DNA of 64,000 bases from Chionis minor (Eukaryota > Chordata > Aves > Charadriiformes > Chionididae): assembly GCA_013398295.1 (NCBI GenBank), contig VZSF01010416.1, positions 580,098 through 644,097 of the forward strand, given 5' to 3'. This document shows positions 37,705 through 49,526 of this stretch, in pieces. How positions within the stretch are numbered: position 1 is the first letter of the stretch; each line of letters begins with the position of its first letter. The notes below the pieces were generated by a model that worked only from the letters and a program-made list of their open reading frames with translations, was not told the origin of the DNA and did no database searches. The position numbers and the translations under genes are program-made.

Positions 37705-38550
37705 CTCCAGATTAGTGGATCAGTCTCTGCCACAACACTGGGCAGAATCCAGCGTGCAGGCACAGAGGAGCCTGGCACCCAAAATTTAGTCTAAAATTTC
37801 TCTCTTCCTGCTTCCCAACCCACCCAACCTGCAGTTCTCCCGAATCAGCTGTGTGAAAGCTACCCCTTCTCTCAAGCTCTGCGAGCCAGTGCCGCCTCTG
37901 AAAATCTGGTAGAACGAAGAGGGTATTTCATATGCCTGTTTTGCTGCTCCAGCCCCAGCTTTGCTTACCCTCCCTCCTTCTGCTGCTGAACGGCCAGTTG
38001 TTTAAAGAGCTTTTTAAATGGTGAACTTAAAGAAACACAGACAAGGTAGAAACAAGATTACGAGGTCACCGAGGTGAATTGACCCCATCTGAGAATGAAG
38101 GAAACTTGAGTGTAGAGTAGATGCCGTCTGCGCTGCAGAGCGGTGACCCTGCCCTATGAACTGTCTGACACGAGCCTGCCCAAAAGCGCACCATTTCAGC
38201 TGATTTCACTTCCAAGCTCTTGGGTGCCAGTGCCATGAAGAGGTCCTGCACGTTGCTCCACCCCTAGGTTCCCTGCTTTCAGATGGAGGGCTCCTCTAAG
38301 CTTTAGTAAGTGTGGGAAGCAAAATCTTTGTGAGACCTGCTTGTTTGTGGCTGTTTACTCTAATAGGTGTTTTTTTGCTTACAACTGGATCTGTACAATG
38401 TAGCAATGGTTGTGTTTGGTTGTTGTGTTGTGTTTGGGTTTTTTCCTGTGAGGCTCAGAAACAGAGCAGAATATTTACATGCTCTTTAGCAGGAAAACCT
38501 GATCTGCTTGGGTGAAAATCCCATGAAAACATTTCTGTTTACACAAAGGG

Positions 38551-38551
38551 N
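38551..38551. other. Ambiguous base (n)
   Basis: A single undetermined base, showing draft sequence quality at this position. No longer gap is present in the window. Confidence 0.99.
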
Positions 38552-41500
38552 TGTCTCAGCAAATGATGAAATTCATCTGAACTGAGAATTACATGTTAAG
38601 TTATGACTAGTTGCTGAGGTGACTTTCTCCACAGTAGTGAATTCTCTTCTAATTACCCATTGGATTAAACTCTTTACAAGGAGAAGAGTTTCATTTAGGA
38701 GAACCGCAGTCTTTCAAGAAATTGAGCTCATATTTTCCTTTGAAGCTTCATGAGATCTGCAGAAAGAAGTCCCTCTGAGCCCAACATGGAGAAGATATCA
38801 TTAAAGAAATAAAAATTAGTAGGAGTGCCACAATAAAACTATGCTGCATGGAGACAGACTGCCATGCTGCCATATCTGTTCAAAGGCTCACCCCTTATCC
38901 TAGGACTCTTTAAAAGGGAAGATATTAAATTAAATTACAGTTACTGCTGTTATTCCAGTCATGCATTACTGTTCCTACTCTGATTACATTAATCTTGCTT
39001 CAGAACAGGGTTAGAGAAATTAATTCTTGGTATACTGTAAGAAAGGAAATCTTGTGCTGTAGTTGAGGACAGGGTGACCTGAAGAGTTCCTTCCTCCACC
39101 CCATAAACATGCTTCTGCTGGTCAGAGAGAACTAAGTCTTGGGTGGATCCCAAACATGCAAACGTCGAACAACCGCCCAGCTCCTCAGGCTGGGACCTCA
39201 GGACTCTTTGGAGGTTTAAAAACAACATAATTTGGAATTGCAAGCTTTGAGAGAGGATATCGGTTTGTGGCGGATTTCTCTGGACAACCCTAGGTCTCTA
39301 CCAGTTAATTTCTGTTCCTGGATGATACAGCTGGCATCTACTGGGTGTACTTCAATGCTGTAAACTAACTATTTTACTGATACAAGTGTCCTTTTCAAAG
39401 CTTACCAGTTGTTTAGAAGACTTTCTTGGCCGTGAAATTGAGTAGGCAATATTATATCCTTCTCTACTGCTGTAGCTCATCTGGTAGTGATAGCTCCATT
39501 CCTCCTCACTGCAAATTGGTATACGTCCTCTCCTTTGCAAGGAAACTATCTGAGATGGTCCTTTCTGTGTCTTTTGGTGATCAGCTCTCCATCTTTCTCT
39601 CATTTCCCAAAAAAATATTTTTTCATACTTAAATTCTGAGTTATTGTCTCTCTGCTCTACACAGCTATTGAGGGACAGGACTTTTTAACTTGTAAGGATT
39701 TCTGCTTTTTTTCCCTCTCCCACCAAATATTTGGCTAAATTGGACCAGAAACTATTTTCCTTTTAATTCTTAATATATCAGAAGTTCCCCAGACCCTACT
39801 AGTGCTTTGGGAAATTATCATCTTTTTGGTTTCTGAGCAAATGGCAGCAGCACTGCTGAGAGGAGTATCATTTTACAAAGCAGCTTCTTTGGGGCTTTCC
39901 TGGTCCGCTATCTGAAGGACAGACCCATTAACAGAAGGACTACAGCCAAGGATCAGCACATCTAAGGTCTCCAGCCCCAGCAGAGACCCCCAGGAATCTG
40001 GGCAGATTTCCATTGGAAGCTTGCCTTGGAATCAATAAAATGTCATTAAACCCCTGCTGTGCCAAATGTAGCATATAAGGTTCAATGAAGAAAAATTCAC
40101 TGGCTCTCATAATTTTTCCAATACAATTCTCTGGCCCATACTTTCTATTTCTGCTGCCTCCTTGCCCTTCATAGTAAAATTAGCTGTTGCAGACAACAGC
40201 TGTAAAAAAAAGAACAGCTAAACTATTAGCCAAAGGCCACTAACTACTGCAGTGAATCAAAGTAACTCACAAATAACCCTGAAAAATTTATAGCTCAAAC
40301 AGATTTTACCATAGTTGTCAATTATCTGTTGTAGACTTCTCTATACTACTTTTTTTATAATATATCAGCCTATATCAGTTTTCCTTTCGTGACTTTTAGT
40401 GCTAGAAGGGGTTGTGGAATACACTGTCTTCAAAATATGGCTGCGACTTTGGGAGATCCCATCACAGTCCCTCTATTTGTCAGCAACCTTAGTCAAACCA
40501 ATGGAGCCGCAGATATTAATAGCAGAAATGCAGTTATAGAAGGCTGGAAAAGATATGAGAAAGAGCAATGTTGGTCTGAATCTAGAGAACATTCATTACA
40601 AAGCGGGGAGAAGGGGTTGGCTCTTTTCTGAAGTCTTTTCCCAAAATAGATGACTTGATCTAGAAGCTATCTAAACTTTCTATATGGAGTAACTACTTTA
40701 TTCTACATGACCACCAAAAACCCTTACTAGATCCCATGATTGGCAGCTGCCGCTTGTCAAAATCAGTCTAAAAGTAAAATGCAGAACTTCAGTTTTGCAG
40801 GTAACTGCAGAACTGGAATAATGCACCTGAAAACATTGGGACTTGTCTCTAGTTTGCTGTATGGATGTGAGGATTTGTATCTTGCAACATTGGGGGTTTT
40901 TTTCCAGCTTAGATAGAAATTGTAATTGTAGTGCAAGAATTCTTGAGTCACATTTTTGTTTGGCTAGTGCTTTGTAGAATTAGAACCAGGCAGATTAGAA
41001 CCATCTCTTCCAAATTAAAGATTTAAAGTCCACGAAATGTTTGCAGCACCCATGTTTTGCAAGCTATTTCATGCTTACATATGCCAAAGCCCTGGGGAAA
41101 CTCAGTCCTAACATTTCCTTACCTATTTACTTAGAGGAACACCATGATCACACCAAGAGATGTATACAGCAATAACATAATAAAGAAGGTACAATGCATA
41201 AAAAGAAGCTGTAATTAATTTCCCTTTGAGCTTAACCGAATAAAAGCAGTGAATCATTTTATTTTTACCGGTAGACTTTTTACAAATCGACTTAAAATAT
41301 TTCTCTTTAGATTTGTGGCTCCAACAGCTGCAGCTGAAACCAGCAATCAGCAAACCCCCTTGTTTTTATTGGAGCTGAAGTGGCCTGTTGAAAATGGATT
41401 GGATTACGAGGATCAATCAGCAGCAGGTCGAGGATACAGAGGGAACTCTGCCAATGCAGTGGGCTGCCAGGAGCAGTGAAAATCCTTGGGCTAGTGGCAA

Positions 41501-44500
41501 GTCCTAATGTACTGGAAAATCCATTGTTTTACGAAGAGCTTTGGAGATAGGAAGTCAACTGAGTTGCAGAAGAATGCAAAAATAACAATAATTCTCTCCC
41601 GTGTTCCTTTGCACGTGACTGAAAGGAAAACAAACACCATGGAGATGATGCCCAAGTGTATGTCTAGCCGGTGCCAGGAGATGATCAGAAGTAGGACAGA
41701 TGCTAAAGCATGATCTTCCCTGAGTCATAATCTGGGAAACAGAACATTTCTGAATTTCAATAGCAGTCATACTAGAAATTTGAAAGCTGCTGTATGGTTC
41801 TGTCCTGTGCAGTTCTGGATTCTCCCAGAACCGTGATGATTGCTGTTGCCTTCCATTAAATTAGACTTGAATAATCTTGTTATTGTTCTGGAGACGGTCA
41901 CTTCTGAAAGTATTAAGCCTTGGTTAATGTCAGGATGAGCTGACACCCCTTTGTGTCCCCAGTTACACAGCAGATTCGTTACACAACTTGCTGGGAATAT
42001 TACTAAATAGACTAAAAACACAGTAATTAATAACTTCTGCCTTCAACTCGTTTAGACTTCGGTAATGGTCCTCTACTTGTCATTTATGAATTAGCCCCCT
42101 CATTCGGTTGGAGCTGTCTCACAGCCATCTGAAGTCTGAAACCGCAGATGGCAGAGAGACGGTCATGAATCCTGCCTGGCCTTGTTGACACAGGAATCTG
42201 AGTTTCTAGATGAAAGACAGGCATTTGCTGATCTACACTCATGAGTATTCGGGAATATCAACCTCCAGCTGGACGCTGAATAGAACAGTAGTTCACCATT
42301 CCAAGAAATGTTTGCAGCGTGTGGCTTGTTCCCTTGAACTCCGGTCACATGGCGAGGTAACACAGATGTTTTCCTCAAATATCGCCATTATTAAAAACAG
42401 GTAGCGCTGCTAGAAGTGCAGAGGAGGAATGGATCTATCTGATGACAGCATCTATTCCTGTGTCAGTGGCAGGATACGGCTCCCATGAGACTGTGTCAGA
42501 TATTAAACTGATACTACTCTTGAACTTAGCCAAATGTCTAGCATGAAAGGGTTAGAAAATCCTCTTCACGAGCAGAGTTTATAACAATAATAAAAGTTCT
42601 CGAAACTTGGGAGCCTAGTGAAAATCCACATAACAGCCCAAGAAAAGCTGAAAAGTGGAAAAAGTGAGGCATTTGAATATTCTCCCTCTTTCTGTGTTGG
42701 GCTCTTGTACCCTTGGTGGGACTAACTCTTAGGTGTTGAAGAGCTACAGTTCTCCTCGGAGCAATGTTCTCCTCATCTGCTTGCAAGAGACCAGATTTTA
42801 CATTGTAAAAACATGCAGCAAAGAGGAGGTGTCAGAGATTTGTTAATTCTAATTTGAAACAGCAAATTCTTTGTGAACGAATTTGGGGAGCAAGTTTTTT
42901 GGGGATGAATGGAAGTATTTCGTTCTGAGGAAATCAGCATGTCTGATTTGAGTGCTGATTCCTAAAACCTTGTAGGATGCAAGATTTTAAAAATGTCATA
43001 ACAACATGGTACTTTGAAAGGAAGGTGTGAAATAGTGAAATGTTTCTTTCTCAAACCTGAAGGCTTCTGAATACATCCCTCTCCAGAATAAAGTGCCAGC
43101 AAAATGGAAGACAGTTTTTTCTTCTTTTCCTTATTTTTTCCATCACTTTTCTCTACTGCTTATTATTCTGTATTTGGGACATAGATGTTAGATGATTTGG
43201 GAAAGGAATGTCTATTTCTAGTTGCTCAGTGGAATGCCTGAAACACTTCTAAACATTTTTGGACAGTATGACAATATAATGAAGTTCAGAGATCTTGGGA
43301 TATAAGATTTAAAGTGGAGGGGATTATTTCTGTTTCATGTAATGTCAATTTTCCAAGGCTGTGATATCAGTACCTCTCCCAAAGCACAAAATACACACAA
43401 ATAGGTAAGAGGGCTACGTTCTGTTGCTTGTTAAACTGAAGATAACCAGAAAATTGTTCTTTTCCAAAATTTTGTGCTAATGCTGCCAGGAAGAAGGGCA
43501 TTATAAGGGAACTATATACCCATTTTTGGAGGACTGTCTCTCAGACCATATTTCATTTGAACCGCTTTCTCATCCCAAATGCTCAGAGCCATCTTCTGGA
43601 AGGAGGCACACTTCCAAACAGGGAAGTACCTCACATATCCTCCTGCCATACAGTGCACAAACAGTGAACTTCTGCCTGCTGCCAGAACTGGCTGTTCATT
43701 TATTTTTTGCATTCATAATGCACTGTGGGCATCACTGGCTGTCAGAGAATATACCAAGACCTCCCAGATCAAAGCAAAAATCTCTGCTACTTGAGCTGGC
43801 AAAAGTGCTAAATCGTTATCCTGAGGTAAGGAGTCAAGAATACGAAGCACATTCAATTTTAGGCCCTGAGCGAGCGATCTGTAAGTGTGCATGTAAACTA
43901 CCAAACCCTTTTTACACCTGCTGATGCAAAGACATAGTGTACCTGTATCCCATTTAGACAGCGGTCACCAGCATATGTGGATTTCGTCAGTTAATATTCC
44001 CTTTGCATTTCAGGCCTAAACAGCTGAAGAGCAGAGCGGTTTAGCCATCCTTCTCCAAGAGTCTGTGAACATGTAAAATACATATACATATTATTTTAAT
44101 TTTGCAAACAAAGCCCACTTTATGTTGAAAGATTTAATTTGTGCGGCAAGGTTTCGAATGGAAACATAGCTCGCCTATGTGTGGCAGGACGAATAGCATT
44201 TTAAGTGACTCTTCAATGGCTCCCATGACATCCTCTTAAACGATCAGAGGCACAATAAACCGGTGATTTAGATGAAGAAGCTTCTTGGTGGAGAAATAGA
44301 TCAATAGAATTTAATGGAAAAAGTCACTAATTTTTACTCCAGAGTAAACACTGATGATGTGACTGGAAACTGGATAGTTCCTAGGTTGGATTCTCAAGTA
44401 TCTGACATGTTCACGTGCAAGATATTATTCATCTTTGCTCTGACAAGGATCTTCCTTTCTGCATTTCCCCCATCTCTCCTAGGAATCAGGTTTGGCTAGC

Positions 44501-44696
44501 AGGCATCTACCTAACTTGCATTTCATATTTATCTTGCTCCAAAGCAAGACTCGGCTTTGTTTACGGTGGTCAATTGATAAAACATGTTTACCAGTGCCTT
44601 TGCCAAAGAACAAAGACCCTGGAGATCTCATGATGGCGGAGACTTCGTGTGATAATTAGGGGTCTGCCTGCCTTTTTCCACGTTTTTCCCTAGGCA

Positions 44697-44873
44697 ATGG
44701 AAGCCTTTGAGTTTTCCAAGAGAATGAAAATGAACAGAGTACAACTATGTCTATGTCTCTGCACTTCTCTCTGCTCAGGCCTCTTACAATTGATCTTGCC
44801 AGCTCTCCAGAGCTCCCGATGCCTTCCCCTTTATCTGCACGAGCTCTGGGGATTTTCGGGGGCTGTTTGTTAA
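44697..44873 (+). other. Short open frame beside the CpG island
   Basis: After a strong pyrimidine tract ending in CCCTAG (44687-44693), an ATG in good context (G at -3 and +4) opens a 58-codon frame ending in TAA at 44871. The first twelve residues are basic (FSKRMKMNR) and are followed by a Cys/Leu-rich hydrophobic run, so a signal- or membrane-like N-terminus is conceivable. It lies 125 bases before the CpG island. No homologue comes to mind. Short frames like this are common by chance. Confidence 0.15.
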
Positions 44874-44997
44874 GTCACATCACCTGGCTGTACGCACCGC
44901 CCATGTTTCACCAGAGGGATGTAAATCCCTCATGCTCTTGCCTGGACAGGAATGGTCTTTGCAGCTCCTTTGAACAGTAAAACAGCAACAGCACAGG

Positions 44998-45450
44998 CGA
45001 AGTGTAAATCGCCTCAGCTGGCTGCCTGTGCCCGTGCCAGACCCGGCGCGTGTGCCTGCACCATCGTGTCGGTGAACTTGGGGCTTCGTTGAGCCCTCCA
45101 TCCACCTCCCGTGCTCTGCCCAGCACCACGGCGGCCGTCACTCGCTTCGGGACCGGCTCCTTCGTGCAGCAAAACCTACATGCCAGATGGGAGGAGATCT
45201 GTGTGTCTCGAAGGACACGATGCTGCGCTCCTCCTCGCAGCAGTTGCTAGAGGGGAGAACAGTCTCTGCTGGTTGCCCTTTGGGATTAACAGATGTATCA
45301 GCCAATCTATTTATGTTTCTAGGAGTTCTGCCTAGCATGAGTTTGGCTGCTAAATTTCTGTAGAAGCCATGAACGAGCACACGGGGAATCTGCGCGTTGC
45401 TCTGGATCCGGGTGATATTCCACATCTGTGGGGAACTCGGAGACCCTGCG
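44998..45450. promoter_or_regulatory. Short CpG island, candidate promoter
   Basis: By hand count, 45001-45240 has 84 C, 69 G and 20 CpG in 240 bases: 64% GC and CpG observed/expected about 0.83. This passes the classical island thresholds and stands out from a window that is otherwise AT-rich and CpG-poor. A second cluster of seven CpGs follows at 45373-45451, after about 120 bases without any. No TATA box or known gene start is recognisable and no downstream exon can be assigned. It may be a promoter, an orphan island, or a GC-rich remnant of a repeat that I do not recognise. Confidence 0.5.
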
Positions 45451-47796
45451 TCCTTAGCAGGATTTACTACATGACAGGCTGCAAGATGAGAGAAGTAGAT
45501 TGTCCGTGTCTGCCCTGCAAGGCTGGAGGAGAGCTCAGGAGGGGTGATAAACAGGCTCAGCTGTGATCCATGCGCTCTCCCTCACTCTGCTGAGTGCTGG
45601 TCTGGCTGCAGCATGGGCTGCGAGCAGCCACAGCTGCCTGAAAGCTGCTGGGTCTGGGCTGTCTCCGCTGAGCCTGCTCTAAGGTGCTGAGGGTGTTCAG
45701 GTCTTTTCTGGAGACCTCGGCAGCTCAGGCTGCATCTGGAGTTCATGGCTGGCGAGAGCTGGTTGGAGCCTGTGTTTGCGGACTCTGGATGCACCTCCAT
45801 GTGTCTCACGTGGAGAGTGAGAGCAATTTTTAATATTTCTACGTGGGGAAAGCTGTTCTGTACATCAGTGCTACCCTGGACGTTTTTTATACTAGGAGAA
45901 AGCTGAGATCCCCACAACTTGCTGGAGTCCCTGGGAGCGCAGTCCTAGGCGATGGATACTGGTAATTGTTGGGAAGACCACTGCAGAAAGCTAGAGCTGA
46001 TAATAGCAGCTGGAAAATGGCATTGCAGCACAGAAGAGTTGTGAGAGAAAAGGGTGATTGGTTTATGAGGTCAGTAATAAAGCGTCCAGATCTCTCCAGG
46101 TAGCAAGGTCACATGTGCAGCCAGTCATCAGCCTGCAGCTAAGCAGAATTTGGTAAACTGCTGCCATTTTATGGCATGAAAATCAAGCTAGTGGTACAGA
46201 GAAAGGCATAAAACTGCATCTGGTTAAAAGCTCAGTCCTTTTCCATTTTTTTTCCTTGAAAAATTAAATGCATTGAGTTAACAAGGTCAGCATTGGGATG
46301 GTCAGACAGGAGCTGAGGATCTGAGCAGTTCAGTTTGCAGCCCTACCCTGAAGTGAGCATCAGGGTATGACAAGATTTTGGTTGCTGTTCACTGCAAATG
46401 AGCTTTGCTGGTTCTTTTCCACTCGGCCGCTAAGAGACCTCTGAGGTTCCAGGATTTTACATTTTAAGATGTATGTTTTAACTAGTACAAAGAACAAACC
46501 TAACTGGAAAGAAAAACATTGCAATCTAGTATTTGTTTTATTAATTGATTCAGACGGCCAGCAGAGAACTCATGTGTGGGGAGAACCAATCTAAATCACT
46601 TTTATGAGCAGAGATAGTCAGTAGGGAATTTTGTTTTTACTCTGATGCAGTTGGATATTTGGTATCAGGCTTCCTAAATAGACTTAATTTCAAGAGTGTA
46701 GTTCTCTATGGAGCCATTGGGGTTACTTTGTAATTACCCAGCTTTCCACACTTTAGGTGACGAGAAGGACACGCACAGCAACAGGATGCTTGTGCTTCAT
46801 TGTAAGAGGGATGTTTCCAGAAATGGCAGAGGTGCCAGTTTGCAAGGGCTGGGATGAGGAAGAAAGACCAAAACACACACATCCATGCGATTTTAGAAGT
46901 CCTGATAATTAACCCTGGGAACAGTATATATGCACTCTGAAATTATTTTTCTTGTGGATATATCACTGTGCTCTGGTTGGATTAATTGCAACTGTGACTT
47001 CCCCATTTAAAACCATCACTGCTAAGCTGTGGACAGGAGGGCTAGAAGAGATAGCAATTTTTTAGCTGACTGTGATGAGCTAGCCTCAAAATTTATCCCT
47101 GGGAAAGGATGCCAGCAAGTTAGACTGTATCCAGAAGGAACATCTAGACATCAGCTTTGCAATCTAGCTTTATTTCTGTGGCTTAGAAACTTTGCTGCAT
47201 GCTGAAGTAGTCTTTAGGAAAACAAACAAAAAAAGCCTCAGAAAAACAAAATACAAACCTGAAATAACAATGTAAAAATCAAGGCAGAGTTTGAATCATG
47301 GTTTCCAGTAAAATACGCAAACAGCTTGGAAGTTCAGTGATACAGGCAGAAGTTAAGAGGAGAGAAGCCCTTTTAGCCCCACAAGTCAGATGGAAACTGC
47401 ACATGGAGTAATTGTAAGGATCTAGCTCTCTAAATGCTCAGGCTTCCTTTCCTTTTCCTTTTCTTGGGTCCCATGATGTCCAAGAATGTGAGAAATGGTT
47501 AAGGAGGCTGTAAGCCGCAGCACCAGTTATCTAAGATTTACTTCCACGTGTCCCGAAATAGACCAAGGAAAAGAACAAAACAAACTTGCCCTTTCCAGAA
47601 GCAGAGATGCTCCTCCTTGACGTTTAACTGCAGCTCTCCATGCTTTCTTAGCGGTGTGTATGGGCATCATACATCTGGGAGTTTAGTTGGATGAGGAAAA
47701 AGCACAAGAACCAAAGGTGGAGGGTGATCTATCAGCCTGCCTCTGCCCTTATCATTCACCTGGCTGTACACACACAGTTCTCAGGGATAAACATCT
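45451..47796. other. Unannotated unique DNA
   Basis: Moderately GC-rich to about 45.9 kb, then ordinary AT-rich sequence. If the CpG island is a promoter, its transcript could run either way through here, but no exon is visible. Confidence 0.5.
47446..47466. repeat. TTTTCC pyrimidine repeat
   Basis: Tandem TTTCC/TTTTCC units forming a short strand-asymmetric polypyrimidine tract. Confidence 0.75.
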
Positions 47797-48022
47797 TAGA
47801 AAGGGTTTGGACACATTAGCAGAGGAGAAGTTGAGCACAGACTATTAAACACGATTTGTCCAAAGGCAACTCTGCTGCTTACTGAGAGCTTGAAGGGTAC
47901 AGAGGAAGCTTTCCAGTAGTTGCCTTTTTCTGCTTCTTTGCACACTGGAACTGGCTGCTATAAAAGGCAGTGTACTGGACCAAAGGACCTCTTTTTGTCA
48001 CTCAGTATAGCTGGTCGTGCCC
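47797..48022 (+). mobile_element. Decayed CR1/L3-type LINE 3' end
   Basis: The segment has the layout of an ancient amniote CR1/L3 3'UTR: a GGGTTTGGACA...GAGGAGAAG start, a middle with CTGGAACTGGCTGCTATAAA, and an end (about 47975-48015) that reads as a decayed 'actggactagatggacctttggtctgacccagtatggc'. No coding part is recognisable, so the insertion was short or has lost its ORF2 end. The call rests on remembered family consensus, not on a run comparison. Confidence 0.58.
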
Positions 48023-48869
48023 TCTGTATTTGGCCTTTGTAAGATTTTCTGGCAGACTTAGGAGGTTGATCTTTTGAGGAAGACAGCATATAGGGTATGC
48101 TGCTGCCTGTTTAACAAGCCATTCATATCAGGAAGAAAAAAGAAAATTCATTTCATTGTACTTTTTCTAAGTGAAACTTTTCTGTTGTTGTCTGGATACT
48201 TTCAACTTAGATTTATCTGAGCTGAATATTAGAAAAATTAATATGGAAGAAGATTGATGTCTGAGATGGATTAAATACATTGCTTATTGTGAGCATTCTC
48301 AACAAAATAAAAAAAACCAGCACTCTCTCCTGTGCACCTACGTAATATTTAGGTAGTATAATTAAACATAGTCATAGAAGTTTATCTGTCAATACATATT
48401 AAAATGTATTACACCTGTTACAAATATATGTATTTACATGGTTAGGGAAACTAAAACGTTACGTGCATGGTTTATTCCTGTGCAAATAGTGCCCTCAGAC
48501 TAGACAGAACTTCGGACTGTGCAAGTGCATGTAACTGCATGGCTTTCTCTGATTTTACACTGCAGGTGTTACTATACTTCAGATGAGTGATCTGTATTTT
48601 TGGAGTGAGGGTTTCTGAGTTTTATCCTTATTGGTGATTCTGAAGTTTGTGCAACTGTGGAGTCACTGAAAAATTAAAATCGCCATTGCTGGAGTGTAAA
48701 CTTATAGTCCAAATCAAGATGACTCTTTCAGGACCTCACTCGAAAGGCGAGCAGTACTCAGTTTCTCCCGGGAGACCGAAACAGAAAAAAATAACCAAAG
48801 GAGACGGAAGTTACCTCTGCAAGTTTTCAGAGGGGTAGTGCTCAGGTTGGTGTGTAGATGGTGAGTTCC

Positions 48870-49096
48870 CATTGAGTTGTGGAGGAGAGCTCCATGGAAG
48901 ACTATGAAGCTTGCTGGTTAAAATGCAACCTCTACAGTAAGTCTGTAAACCAGGAACTGAGAGGCAACACGAGGGGAAGGATTACTCTATACTTGCCCAA
49001 TTACACCCTTTGCTAAACACCTACTGCTGACTACTGGCAGATGCCTCTTGTGCGAGATGGACCTTTGGTTTGACCCAGTATAGTCCCTGTGTTCTG
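48870..49096 (+). mobile_element. Decayed CR1/L3-type LINE 3' end
   Basis: Bases 49053-49082 contain GAGATGGACCTTTGGTTTGA followed by CCCAGTATAG. This is almost identical to the conserved 3'-terminal block of old CR1/L3 elements in sauropsids. The preceding 180 bases fit the more variable 3'UTR but cannot be assigned with certainty. Because it has its own 3' terminus, it is a separate insertion from the relic about 0.85 kb upstream on the same strand. Confidence 0.66.
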
Positions 49097-49502
49097 CTGC
49101 TATCTATTGACAAGCATGATTACAAGTGAGGTAGTGTTGTTACTAAACAGTTCTTGGAATGGCAAGCCTGTCAGCAATTTTTAGAGCAAAATTTTTACAG
49201 AAACCTTTTGAGTTTTGTTCTGTTTTGGAAGAAAATTAGTCCCCAGGTCAGTCTGTGAGGTCACTCAATCACTCAGCACTTCAATGCAGATAGCCTTCCA
49301 GAACACATTGCAAAAAGCACTAGCAGAAAGCTGGCTATTCGTACGTGTTTCACACCTCCTTAATTACCCACCTGTGTTCCTTTTATTATCAAAGCTTGAA
49401 TAGGATCGCTCATAAAATGGAGGCCGAAAGGAAATTGCTGGTTTGCTCGGATTGCATCAGCAGTGTAAAATGGAATCATTTAATATCTGAACACTCTGCC
49501 CC

Positions 49503-49526
49503 TTTCATTTTCATTTTCATTTTCCT
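49503..49526. repeat. TTTTCA hexanucleotide repeat
   Basis: Three to four tandem copies of TTTTCA, the last degenerating to TTTTCC. Simple-sequence repeat. Confidence 0.9.

Larger units (their letters stand above)
28376..44696. other. Large stretch of unique DNA
   Basis: About 16 kb in which I recognise no gene or clear transposon. It contains the ambiguous base at 38551, T-rich simple tracts (38.34-38.45 and 37.69 kb), a small terminal-exon-like segment at 36492-36545 and a CpG-retaining AT-rich block at 44.14-44.27 kb. Frames of up to 132 codons (43526-43924) look non-coding. Confidence 0.55.

Noticed and set aside
41311..41426. Exon-like frame after TTTCTCTTTAG
   Set aside because: The peptide looks plausible, but the only donor (CAG|GTCGAG) is poor and nothing else supports it.
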